Below, piece after piece: positions 13,129 to 20,896 of a DNA stretch of 24,925 nucleotides. The notes beneath the pieces were generated by a model, which did no database searches, had not been told where the DNA came from, and worked only from the letters and a program-made list of their open reading frames with translations. Each line of letters begins with the position of its first letter. The stretch's first letter is position 1. The DNA is from an uncultured Collinsella sp. (GTDB taxonomy: Bacteria > Actinomycetota > Coriobacteriia > Coriobacteriales > Coriobacteriaceae), in contig CABUDJ010000026.1 in NCBI GenBank assembly GCA_902490325.1, positions 1 to 24,925 on the forward strand, in the 5' to 3' direction. Position numbers and translations under genes: made by a program.

Positions 13129-15153
13129 ATGCGTCAATTTAAGACCGAGAGCAAAAAACTGCTCGACCTCATGATCAACTCCATCTACACCAATAAGGAA
13201 ATCTTCCTGCGCGAGCTTATCTCCAACGCGAGCGACGCCGTCGACAAGCTCAACTTTAAGAGCCTGCAGGATCCGAGCGTTAAGCTCGACCAAGGTGACC
13301 TTGCCATCCGCGTCTCTTTCGACAAGGATGCCCGCACCATCACGATCTCGGATAACGGCATTGGCATGACCGCCGAGGAGCTCGAGCGCAACCTGGGCAC
13401 CATCGCCCATTCCGGCTCCGAGGAGTTTAAGACCGAGAACGCCGAGCAGCAGGGTTCGGATGTCGACATCATCGGCCAGTTTGGCGTGGGCTTCTACTCG
13501 GCCTTTATGGTCGCCAGCCATGTGAAGGTCGTGAGCCGCGCCTATGGCGAGGATGTCGCCCATGTGTGGGAGTCGGACGGTCTTGAGGGCTACACCATCG
13601 AGGATGGCGAGCGCGCCGAGCACGGTACCGATGTCATTCTGACGCTGCGTGAGAACGAGAAGCTCGACGCCGATGGCGAGGCCGAGACCTACGATCGCTT
13701 CCTGACCGAGTGGGGCCTCAAGAGCCTGATTCAGCAGTACAGCAACTATGTGCGCTACCCGATTCGGATGATGGTGTCCAAGAGCCGCCAGAAACCCAAG
13801 CCCGAGGACGCCGGCGACGATTACAAGCCCGAGTATGAGGACTACCAGGAGCTCGAGACCATCAACTCCATGACGCCGATTTGGAAAAAGCGCAGCTCCG
13901 ATGTTGAGCAGAAGGACTACGACGAGTTCTACAAGTCTACGTTCCACGACTTTGATAATCCTGCGCGCACCATCAGCTTCCACGCCGAGGGCACGCTCGA
14001 GTACGACGCCCTGCTGTTTGTGCCGGGTCGCGCCCCGTTCGATCTGTACAGCAAGGACTACGAGAAGGGTCTGGCGCTCTACAGCTCCAACGTGCTGATT
14101 ATGGAGAAATGCGACGACCTGCTGCCCGACTACTACAACTTTGTGCGCGGTGTCGTGGATTCCGCCGACGTGTCGCTCAACATCTCGCGTGAGACGCTGC
14201 AGCAGAACCGTCAGCTCAAGGCCATCGCCAAGCGTGTGGAAAAGAAGATCACCGCTGACCTTGAGGATATGCGTGACAACGACCGCGAGGCCTACGAGAA
14301 GTTCTTTGAGAACTTTGGCCGCGGCCTTAAGTACGGCATCTACTCGAGCTATGGCATGAAGGCCGATGAGCTCGCCGACCTGCTGCTGTTCTGGTCTGCC
14401 AAGGAGCAGAAGATGATTACCCTAGCCGAGTATGCCAAGGGCATGCCCGAGGATCAGAAGGCCATCTACTACGCCGCCGGCGACTCGCGTGAGCGCTTGG
14501 CCAAGATGCCCGTGGTAAAGGGCGTGCTCGACCGCGGCTATGACGTGCTGCTACTGACGCAGGATGTGGATGAGTTCACCTTCCAGGCCATGCGTGAGTA
14601 CATTGCCGCCGATATGCCCAAGATCTACGAGGACGATGCTGCCCGCGAGGCTGCCGAAAAGGCTGTGGCCGACGGTGCCGAGCCCGAGGTCGAGGATCGT
14701 CATCTGGAGCTCAAGAACGTCGCGACCGGTGATCTTGACCTGGCGACCGAGGACGAGAAGAAGGAGGCCGAGGACGCCACCAAGGAGAACGAAGACCTCT
14801 TTAGCGCTATGAAGGAGGCGCTCGGCGACAAGGTCGAGAAGGTCGCCGTCTCTGCGCGCCTGACCGATGCTCCCGCGTGCATCACCACCGAGGGCCCGCT
14901 TTCGCTCGAGATGGAGAAGGTGCTTCAGAAGGGACCCGAGGGCGCGCCCGACGGCATGCCCAAGAGCCAGCGCGTGCTCGAGCTCAACGCCAAGCACCCG
15001 GTCTTTGCCAAGCTCGTCGCTGCTCAGAAGGCGGGCGACGCCGACAAGATCAAGCAGTACTCCGGTCTGCTCTATGACCAGGCTCTGCTGGTCGAGGGCA
15101 TCCTCCCCGAGGATCCTGTGGCCTTCGCAGCAGCTGTTTGCGAACTAATGTAG
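13129..15153 (+). CDS. htpG: Hsp90-family molecular chaperone HtpG
   Basis: A cytosolic ATP-dependent chaperone of 674 residues. The GHKL ATP-binding domain shows catalytic Glu29 and Asn33 (FLRELISNASDAVDKL), DNGIGM (75-80) and the lid motif GQFGVGFYSAFM (116-127). The middle-domain segments NISRETLQQNRQLKAI and YAKGMPEDQKAIYY are typical of the family. It is about 50 residues longer than the E. coli protein (624), mainly because of a highly acidic stretch between the middle and C-terminal dimerisation domains (about 500-560, with repeated EE/DE). AAAGGA six bases before the ATG supports the start. It is monocistronic; a structured repeat follows its stop codon. Confidence 0.97.
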   Translation: MRQFKTESKKLLDLMINSIYTNKEIFLRELISNASDAVDKLNFKSLQDPSVKLDQGDLAIRVSFDKDARTITISDNGIGMTAEELERNLGTIAHSGSEEFKTENAEQQGSDVDIIGQFGVGFYSAFMVASHVKVVSRAYGEDVAHVWESDGLEGYTIEDGERAEHGTDVILTLRENEKLDADGEAETYDRFLTEWGLKSLIQQYSNYVRYPIRMMVSKSRQKPKPEDAGDDYKPEYEDYQELETINSMTPIWKKRSSDVEQKDYDEFYKSTFHDFDNPARTISFHAEGTLEYDALLFVPGRAPFDLYSKDYEKGLALYSSNVLIMEKCDDLLPDYYNFVRGVVDSADVSLNISRETLQQNRQLKAIAKRVEKKITADLEDMRDNDREAYEKFFENFGRGLKYGIYSSYGMKADELADLLLFWSAKEQKMITLAEYAKGMPEDQKAIYYAAGDSRERLAKMPVVKGVLDRGYDVLLLTQDVDEFTFQAMREYIAADMPKIYEDDAAREAAEKAVADGAEPEVEDRHLELKNVATGDLDLATEDEKKEAEDATKENEDLFSAMKEALGDKVEKVAVSARLTDAPACITTEGPLSLEMEKVLQKGPEGAPDGMPKSQRVLELNAKHPVFAKLVAAQKAGDADKIKQYSGLLYDQALLVEGILPEDPVAFAAAVCELM

Positions 15154-15178
15154 TTACGCGGTTTTACCAAACCTATTG

Positions 15179-15323
15179 GTTCCGCCGTTCTAACGAACGG
15201 CGGACCAGTCGACGCTGTGCGGGCCGCATTTGGACAATCTGACGTTCAACTTCAAGGGCGCGACCAGAAGGTCAGCGCGCTTTCGTTTCACGTCACCTTG
15301 TCTCAAATGCGGCCCGCTCGCTG
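15179..15323 (+). repeat. Two-hairpin foldback element, copy 1
   Basis: Hairpin A: TCCGCCGTTC and GAACGGCGGA form a perfect 10-bp stem with loop TAAC (15181-15204). A 16-base spacer follows. Hairpin B is a 95-base imperfect palindrome whose ends are GGGCCGCATTTG (15221-15232) and CAAATGCGGCCC (15304-15315) and whose tip is GACC-AGAA-GGTC. A diverged copy occurs in opposite orientation at 20575-20737. The element begins 26 bases after the htpG stop codon. It has no T-tail, so it is not an ordinary terminator. The rest of the 416-base gap holds the repeated motif at 15359-15394 and the promoter region of the next gene. Confidence 0.85.
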
Positions 15324-15358
15324 CCCGTCCTCTACCTGCGGCGCTGTCGCAGTCCAAA

Positions 15359-15394
15359 GAATGATCCGTTTTCCTCCGTCCCCAAGGGATCATT
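15359..15394 (+). repeat. 27-nt dispersed motif, copy 1, with inverted ends
   Basis: The 27 bases at 15359-15385 recur exactly at 24827-24853 (core TCCGTTTTCCTCCGTCCCC). Here AATGATCC (15360-15367) is also the inverted partner of GGATCATT (15387-15394). No function is known to me; it resembles part of a dispersed intergenic repeat. Confidence 0.8.
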
Positions 15395-15441
15395 TATTTG
15401 TCGGGGTTGTGGTTTTGTGACCTGCTGAAATTTAAGATACT

Positions 15442-15477
15442 GTACAACTGTACGTTAACTCATCTTCGTAGTATATT
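15442..15477 (+). promoter_or_regulatory. Candidate promoter with operator for the yhgE operon
   Basis: TGTACG (15449-15454) and TATATT (15472-15477) have 17-base spacing. GTACA-AC-TGTAC (15442-15453) is a perfect inverted repeat that overlaps the -35 box, a standard repressor position. YhgE-type genes are often controlled by TetR-family repressors, but none is encoded here. A small hairpin, GTGCC-GTGA-GGCAC (15503-15516), lies in the predicted leader. Confidence 0.45.
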
Positions 15478-15569
15478 GCTACCCGCAAAACTCAGCACCA
15501 TTGTGCCGTGAGGCACTAAAGCGCCTACGTACAATGGTTGTCGATAGTACGATTCGATTCAACGACAGG

Positions 15570-18350
15570 ATGGATGGTCCAAGCGTGAGTCTCGGCAGCA
15601 AACTATCCAACGCAAAGGTCTCCTTTGCGATCTTTAAACGTGACATCAAGCGATTGCTCGTGAACCCCGTCGCCTTGGTGGTTACCCTCGGCGTGTGTGT
15701 TATTCCCTCGCTGTATGCTTGGTACAACATCGTGGCAAACTGGGATCCGTACGGAAACACCCAGGGCATCAAGATTGCCATCGCCAACAACGACCAGGGA
15801 ACCCAAAACGACCTGGTGGGCGAGCTCAATGCGGGCGACCAGGTCGTCGATCAGCTCAAGGAAAACGATCAGCTGGGCTGGACCTTCGTCGACTCGGCGG
15901 CCGATGCCAAAGAGGGCGTCGAGAGCGGGGAGTACTACGCCGCCATCGTGATCCCCAAGAACTTCTCCGACAATCTTGTCTCGATGCTCGATGGGAATTA
16001 CCGCCAGCCCAAGCTTACGTATTACGTTAACGAGAAGAAGAGCGCTATTGCGCCCAAGGTTACCGACACCGGCGCAAGCACCATCGAGGAGCAGATCAAC
16101 TCGGAATTTGTCTCCACGGTGGGCGAGACCGTTGCCAGCATTGCCAAGGATGCCGGAGTCGATTTAAAGGACAAGGCAACCCAGACTCGGGATTCGTTGG
16201 CAAGTTCTGTCTCCGAGGCATCCGATACCTTGGGCGAGGTGCGCGATTCGATTGGCGACATGAATGCCGCTATCGATAAGACGAGTGGCGCTATCGCCTC
16301 GGCCGATGCGGCACTTGCCGGCATGCAGGGTCAGGCGCCGTCACTGACGCAAGCGATCTCTCAGGGCAACGACCTGCTGGGTGAAGCTCGCACCACGGCG
16401 GGCAACTCTATCGCCTCGCTCTCCAAGGCGCTCTCGGAAGGCAGCCTTGCGCTCACCAAGACGTCGGCCTCCGCGAACGCTGCCATCGGCAAGCTGACGG
16501 GAACGGTCACATCTACGACCACCCGTATCGACAACTCGCTCGAGTCTCTCCAAGCGACGATCGACCACAATAAGGCCGTTATCGGGCACTTGGAGATTCT
16601 CGCCAATGACACGTCGACAGGTTCCGAGGAAATTGACGCGCGCATTGTATCGACCATCAATACGCTCCGTGAGCAGAACGAGAAGTTGCAGAGCATCAAG
16701 GACGGTCTGTCCGCGCAGTCGAGCGCCATGGCGAATGACGCCGCGGCTGTTTCGGGCGCCAGCGACGCTATCAATAACGCAATCCAGACCGGTGCGACCA
16801 ACCTTGGCCAGGCCCAAACAAGCCTGGGCCAAAACGCGCTGCCGAAGGCCTCGAGCGCGCTCGATTCCTTTGCCGCCGTTTCGGGCGATCTGACGGGAAT
16901 TGTATCTGGCCTCACGCCCACGATTGCAAGCGCGCGCGGTACGCTTTCGCAGCTTAACGCTACGCTCGGCCAGGCCAAGACCACGCTGTCCCAGACCGAT
17001 TCCTCGCTTGCCAAGGTCCAGGACAAGCTTGCGACCGCAGCCAATGACATCGCGGCGCTGCAGACCTCTGAGTCTATGGGCGAGCTCGCCGACCTTATGG
17101 GCGTCGATGTCAATGACGTGGCAGATTTCATGGCCTCTCCGGTCGAGCTGACGTCCAAGTCGATCTATCCGGTCAAGAGCTTTGGCTCGGGCATCGCTCC
17201 CTTCTACACCAATCTGGCGCTTTGGGTGGGCGGCTACGTGCTTATCGCCATCTACAAGCTCGAGGTCGACCGCGAAGGCATCGGCAGCTTTACCGCGCGT
17301 CAGGGCTACTTTGGCCGCTGGTTGCTACTGGTGATCCTTGGCGCGTTGCAGGCCATCATCGTTACGGTAGGCGATCTGGTGATTGGCGTGCAGTGCATTA
17401 ACCCGCTGCTGTTCGTGCTGGGCGGCATCGCCATTTCGTTCACCTACGTCAATATCATCTATGCGCTGTCCACCACGTTTAAGCATATCGGCAAGGCTAT
17501 CGGCGTCATTCTCGTCATCGTGCAGATCCCGGGTTCGTCGGGCATGTACCCCATCGAGATGATGCCCGGCTTCTTCCAGTGGCTGCACCCGCTGCTGCCC
17601 TTTACCTACGGCATCAATCTGCTGCGCGAGACGGTCGGCGGTATGTATTCGTTCAACTACCTGTTTAACCTGTGCATTCTGGGCGTGTTCTTGATCGTGG
17701 CGCTCTTTATCGGCCTGCAGCTGCGTCCGCTGCTGCTCAACCTTAACCTGCTCTTTGATAAACAGCTTTCCACGACCGGTATGATGATTTGCGAGTCCAA
17801 CGACCTGCCGCGCCAGCGCTACTCGCTGCGCACGGCCATGCGTGTCATGCTCGATTCCGATTCGTACCGTCGCGAACTGCTCGATCATGCGGTCGCCTTT
17901 GAACATCGCTACCCGTACTACATCAAGGGCGGTTTTGCCGCCGTGGTGGGCGTTCAGGTCCTGCTCTTTGTCCTGTCGACGGTTCTCGATATCGACAATA
18001 ACGGCAAGATCATCCTGCTTGTCATTTGGATCATCTCGGTTATTGCCATCTGCGGCTGGCTTATCAATATCGAGTATATCCGTGCGAGCCTCAATACCCA
18101 GATGCGCATCTCGGCGCTTTCGGATGAGGACCTGCGTCGCGAGATGCGCGAACACACGGCCGCCATTCCTGCCGCCCGCCATATGTTTGGCCTCAACGCC
18201 AGCGAGCGTGGTGCCAAGGGCGGCGATCAGTCCACGGGCCGCTTGCCGCATATAGGCTCGCACCATAAATCTCAGGGCAGCGACAGCACAGCCACAAATG
18301 ATGGAGATACCACCGCGCTTGGCAAGCACTCCAAAGGAGGTGAGGCATAA
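15570..18350 (+). CDS. YhgE/Pip-family membrane protein (large, first of tandem pair)
   Basis: About 926 residues. TM1 (about 32-54) leads into the family hallmark LYAWYNIVANWDPYGNT, then an extracytoplasmic region of nearly 480 residues made largely of Ala/Ser/Thr-rich heptads predicted as long coiled coil. An ABC-2-type membrane block follows at about 545-720. Unlike its neighbour it has a further segment with two more TMs (about 787-806 and 813-833) and a charged cytoplasmic tail of about 90 residues rich in Ser, Gly and His. The family includes the phage-infection protein Pip and relates to EsaA of type VII secretion; the substrate is unknown. The start is uncertain: ATG 15570 is preferred because homology begins soon after, but ATG 15534, GTG 15585 and TTG 15501 are in frame. 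Confidence 0.88.
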   Translation: MDGPSVSLGSKLSNAKVSFAIFKRDIKRLLVNPVALVVTLGVCVIPSLYAWYNIVANWDPYGNTQGIKIAIANNDQGTQNDLVGELNAGDQVVDQLKENDQLGWTFVDSAADAKEGVESGEYYAAIVIPKNFSDNLVSMLDGNYRQPKLTYYVNEKKSAIAPKVTDTGASTIEEQINSEFVSTVGETVASIAKDAGVDLKDKATQTRDSLASSVSEASDTLGEVRDSIGDMNAAIDKTSGAIASADAALAGMQGQAPSLTQAISQGNDLLGEARTTAGNSIASLSKALSEGSLALTKTSASANAAIGKLTGTVTSTTTRIDNSLESLQATIDHNKAVIGHLEILANDTSTGSEEIDARIVSTINTLREQNEKLQSIKDGLSAQSSAMANDAAAVSGASDAINNAIQTGATNLGQAQTSLGQNALPKASSALDSFAAVSGDLTGIVSGLTPTIASARGTLSQLNATLGQAKTTLSQTDSSLAKVQDKLATAANDIAALQTSESMGELADLMGVDVNDVADFMASPVELTSKSIYPVKSFGSGIAPFYTNLALWVGGYVLIAIYKLEVDREGIGSFTARQGYFGRWLLLVILGALQAIIVTVGDLVIGVQCINPLLFVLGGIAISFTYVNIIYALSTTFKHIGKAIGVILVIVQIPGSSGMYPIEMMPGFFQWLHPLLPFTYGINLLRETVGGMYSFNYLFNLCILGVFLIVALFIGLQLRPLLLNLNLLFDKQLSTTGMMICESNDLPRQRYSLRTAMRVMLDSDSYRRELLDHAVAFEHRYPYYIKGGFAAVVGVQVLLFVLSTVLDIDNNGKIILLVIWIISVIAICGWLINIEYIRASLNTQMRISALSDEDLRREMREHTAAIPAARHMFGLNASERGAKGGDQSTGRLPHIGSHHKSQGSDSTATNDGDTTALGKHSKGGEA

Positions 18351-20540
18351 ATGAAGAACATCCTGCATCTGTTTAAGCGTGATGTCCAAAACGTGTCTCG
18401 CTCCGTGATCGGCATGGTTGTTGTGATGGGCCTCATTATCGTGCCGTGCCTGTACGCGTGGTTTAACATTGCCGGAAGCTGGGATCCCTACGGCAATACC
18501 GGCAACCTTAAGATTGCAGTGGTCAACACCGACGAGGGCTACGAGAGCGATCTGATTCCCGTCGAGGTTAACGTGGGTGAAAACGTAACCGCCACCCTGC
18601 GCGGCAACGAGAACTTCGACTGGGTCGTGCTCAACAATCGCGAAAAGGCTATCGAGGGCGTCAAGTCGGGCGCATACTACGCCGCCGTCGTTATCCCAAA
18701 AACGTTTAGCGCCGACATGATGACGCTTTTCTCGACCGACGTGAAACACGCCGATATCGAGTTTTACGAGAATCAGAAGGCCAACGCCATCGCGCAGATC
18801 GTGACCGAGAAGGGCTCGAGCGCCGTTCAGAGTCAGGTTAACGAGACCTTTACCAAGACCATCACGTCCATCGGTCTTAAGACGGTGTCCAGCCTGCTCG
18901 ATTACATGAGCACCGACCAGGTCAGCAACTTTATCGCCAACCTGTCCTCGACGCTTGGCGATTCGATTGAGGACCTGCGAGACGTTCAGGCCAGCGCAAC
19001 ATCGCTTGCGGGCATTTTGAGCTCCACGTCCGATTCGCTGACGTCGGCGAGCGGCATGCTCAAGCAGACCGGTGCCGTCGATGAGTCGACAAAGCAGCTC
19101 ATGGAACATGCCAAAAGCGGTATCGATGATTCCAAAGAAGCGCTTAAGGCGGCAAACGATGCCATCGATGCCGCGATCGATGGAAGTGCGGGTTCGTTCG
19201 ACAATGTGTCTGCCGAGCTCGCGAAGGCGTTCGATGCCGCGAACCAGCATGTCGACCTTACGGTGTCCCAACTCAACGATGCCGCTTCGGCCCTCAATGC
19301 GCGCGCCAAGGATATCGATGCGATGGCCGATCAGCTCCGCAGTCTTGCCGACCAGGTGAGCGATGAGAATTTGAAGGATGGCCTCAAGTCCGCCGCGACG
19401 TCGCTGGGCAGAATCGCCGTTGAGTACCGCAACAATGCCGAGGATCTGGCGGCCACCGCGAAGTCTCTCTCCGACAGCATGGCCGAGGTCAACAACTCGC
19501 GTGCCGAGGTCGATCAGGCCATCGCCGATGCCAAGGCCGGCATCGCGGGTGCCAAATCCGATTACGATTCCACGTTCTCGGTTAAGGTCAAGGAGCTCAA
19601 GAAGACCGTCTCGGGCATCCTAGACTCGCTCGATGGTATCTCGGGCAATCTGGATAGCGCCGTAGACGGCCTAACCGACGCATCCGGTTCGCTGGCAAAG
19701 GGCCTCTCCAAGGCCGCCAAGCTGGTCAACAAGGCTTCCGATCAGCTAGGTGAAGCGTCCGATAAGATCAGTGCCTTTAAGGACGAGCTCGATGGCGCCC
19801 TGATGTCGGACGACCTTGCCACGATCAAGACGATGATCGGCAATGATCCCGAGGGTCTGGCCGTGTCGCTTTCCGGCCCCGTCGCGCTCGACCGCAAGCC
19901 GGTCTATCCGATTCGCAACTACGGTTCGGCCATGGCACCGTTCTACACGATTCTGTCGCTATGGGTCGGCTCGATCGTGCTGGCGGCCATGATGAAGGTC
20001 TCGGTTGACGATGAGCTCATCAACGAACTCATCCCCGTGCGCCTGCACGAGATCTATCTGGGCCGCTACCTGTTCTTTGGCGGTCTGGCCCTGCTGCAGG
20101 CAACGCTCGTGTGCGCTGGCGACATCCTGTTCTTTGGCATCCAGTGCGACAACCCGCTGCAGTTTGTACTTGCCGGCTGGGTCGCGAGTCTCGTGTTCTC
20201 CAATATCGTCTACACGCTCACCGTGTCGTTTGGCGATATCGGCAAGGCGCTCGCTGTCGTGCTGCTGGTCATGCAGGTCGGCGGTTCGGGCGGCACGTTC
20301 CCCATCGAGATGACCGGCCCCGTGTTCCAGGCGATCTATCCGTTCCTGCCGTTTACTCACGGCATCAACGCCATGCACGCCGCCATGGCCGGTGCCTACC
20401 ATATGGAGTACTGGGTTGAGCTGGGCATTTTGGCGAGCTACCTGATTCCGTCGCTGGCCCTGGGCGTCGTCTTCCGCCGTCCGGTCATCAAAGCCAACGA
20501 CTGGATCATCGAAAAGCTGGAATCAACTAAGCTAATTTAG
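18351..20540 (+). CDS. YhgE/Pip-family membrane protein (second of tandem pair)
   Basis: A 729-residue paralogue of the preceding gene. TM1 is at about 18-40 with LYAWFNIAGSWDPYGNT. It has a shorter coiled extracytoplasmic region of about 440 residues and an ABC-2-type membrane block (about 530-710) including PVYPIRNYGSAMAPFYT and the loop GGSGGTFPIEM. It lacks the extra C-terminal membrane segment of its neighbour. AAAGGAGGTGA gives an excellent ribosome site, and the ATG directly follows the upstream stop codon, so the two are cotranslated and probably form a hetero-oligomer. That is inferred from co-occurrence only. Its last coding segment (20434-20462) is repeated in inverted form after the gene. 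Confidence 0.92.
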   Translation: MKNILHLFKRDVQNVSRSVIGMVVVMGLIIVPCLYAWFNIAGSWDPYGNTGNLKIAVVNTDEGYESDLIPVEVNVGENVTATLRGNENFDWVVLNNREKAIEGVKSGAYYAAVVIPKTFSADMMTLFSTDVKHADIEFYENQKANAIAQIVTEKGSSAVQSQVNETFTKTITSIGLKTVSSLLDYMSTDQVSNFIANLSSTLGDSIEDLRDVQASATSLAGILSSTSDSLTSASGMLKQTGAVDESTKQLMEHAKSGIDDSKEALKAANDAIDAAIDGSAGSFDNVSAELAKAFDAANQHVDLTVSQLNDAASALNARAKDIDAMADQLRSLADQVSDENLKDGLKSAATSLGRIAVEYRNNAEDLAATAKSLSDSMAEVNNSRAEVDQAIADAKAGIAGAKSDYDSTFSVKVKELKKTVSGILDSLDGISGNLDSAVDGLTDASGSLAKGLSKAAKLVNKASDQLGEASDKISAFKDELDGALMSDDLATIKTMIGNDPEGLAVSLSGPVALDRKPVYPIRNYGSAMAPFYTILSLWVGSIVLAAMMKVSVDDELINELIPVRLHEIYLGRYLFFGGLALLQATLVCAGDILFFGIQCDNPLQFVLAGWVASLVFSNIVYTLTVSFGDIGKALAVVLLVMQVGGSGGTFPIEMTGPVFQAIYPFLPFTHGINAMHAAMAGAYHMEYWVELGILASYLIPSLALGVVFRRPVIKANDWIIEKLESTKLI
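20434..20462 (+). repeat. 29-bp inverted repeat, coding arm (in yhgE-2)
   Basis: This coding stretch, which encodes SYLIPSLAL, matches the reverse complement of 20678-20706 at all 29 positions. In an mRNA the two arms could pair, closing a loop of about 215 bases that contains the stop codon and hairpin B. Confidence 0.9.
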
Positions 20541-20574
20541 TGCGGCAACGTTAACGCTGATGTAGCACTAATGC

Positions 20575-20737
20575 CAGCGAGCGAGTCGCATTTGCGCCAA
20601 GGTGACGTGAAATGAAAGGGCGCTGACCTTCTGGTCGCGCCCTTGAAATTGAACGTCAGATTGGCGTGAATGCGGCTCAGGGCCAGCGACGGAATCAGGT
20701 AGCTCGGCCGGTCCGCCGTTCGGTAGAACGGCGGAAC
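20575..20737 (-). repeat. Two-hairpin foldback element, copy 2 (inverted)
   Basis: In reverse orientation to copy 1. Hairpin B comes first: GAGTCGCATT (20583-20592) to AATGCGGCTC (20669-20678), tip GACC-TTCT-GGTC at 20625-20636. Hairpin A follows: TCCGCCGTTC-GGTA-GAACGGCGGA (20712-20735). Differences from copy 1 preserve pairing: GACAA/TTGTC in copy 1 is GCCAA/TTGGC here, and an outer G-C is A-T. The spacer between the hairpins is longer than in copy 1 and contains the inverted yhgE fragment (20678-20706). The element starts 34 bases after the yhgE stop codon and fills most of the 356-base gap; the remainder holds the next gene's promoter region. Confidence 0.85.
20678..20706 (-). repeat. 29-bp inverted repeat, intergenic arm
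   Basis: A perfect reverse complement of 20434-20462 inside the preceding gene. It lies exactly between hairpins B and A of the foldback element, where copy 1 has an unrelated 16-base spacer. Confidence 0.9.
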
Positions 20738-20792
20738 AAAACGCTTTAGTGGGCTGGATTGCGATGCAACGCCGGTTGTTGCTACAGTAGCG

Positions 20793-20823
20793 GGGCGTAC
20801 CGGGGGTCCGGTGCGCCCTGTTT
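20793..20823 (+). terminator. GC-rich hairpin before the EamA gene
   Basis: GGGCGTACCGG (20793-20803) and CCGGTGCGCCC (20808-20818) form an 11-bp stem with one T-G pair and loop GGGT, followed by TGTTTGT. It may end the yhgE operon or serve as a leader attenuator, depending on which promoter is used. TTGCGA/TACAGT (20759-20788) would start at the hairpin. Confidence 0.5.
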
Positions 20824-20827
20824 GTAT

Positions 20828-20856
20828 TTGACCATGAGGCGGCACGCAGCCATACG
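20828..20856 (+). promoter_or_regulatory. Candidate promoter of the EamA gene
   Basis: TTGACC (20828-20833) and CATACG (20851-20856) have 17-base spacing, giving a leader of about 33 bases before the ATG. The -10 match is weak. Confidence 0.4.
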
Positions 20857-20896
20857 CGTGCGGACACCACGCCCAGATTGAGTGTGAGGATGTTCC

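Noticed and set aside
15205..15220. Copy 1 spacer as a captured host-gene fragment like that in copy 2
   Set aside because: The 16 bases show no match to htpG. A 10-base overlap with pstB (GTCGACGCTG near 7694) is too short to mean anything in GC-rich DNA.
15179..15323. Foldback copy 1 as the htpG terminator
   Set aside because: No T-run follows either hairpin on the plus strand, and the structure is far longer than an intrinsic terminator. Termination nearby is still possible, but the sequence does not show it.
15217..15420. Peptide shared by both foldback copies (GRDQKVSALSFHVTL)
   Set aside because: The translation is conserved between copies, but the pattern is explained by conserved palindromic DNA. 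Differences include amino-acid changes, there is no consistent start or ribosome site, and other frames are conserved equally well.
17325..19271. Minus-strand 648-residue open frame
   Set aside because: It is antisense across both yhgE genes and their junction, with composition typical of shadow frames and no motif.
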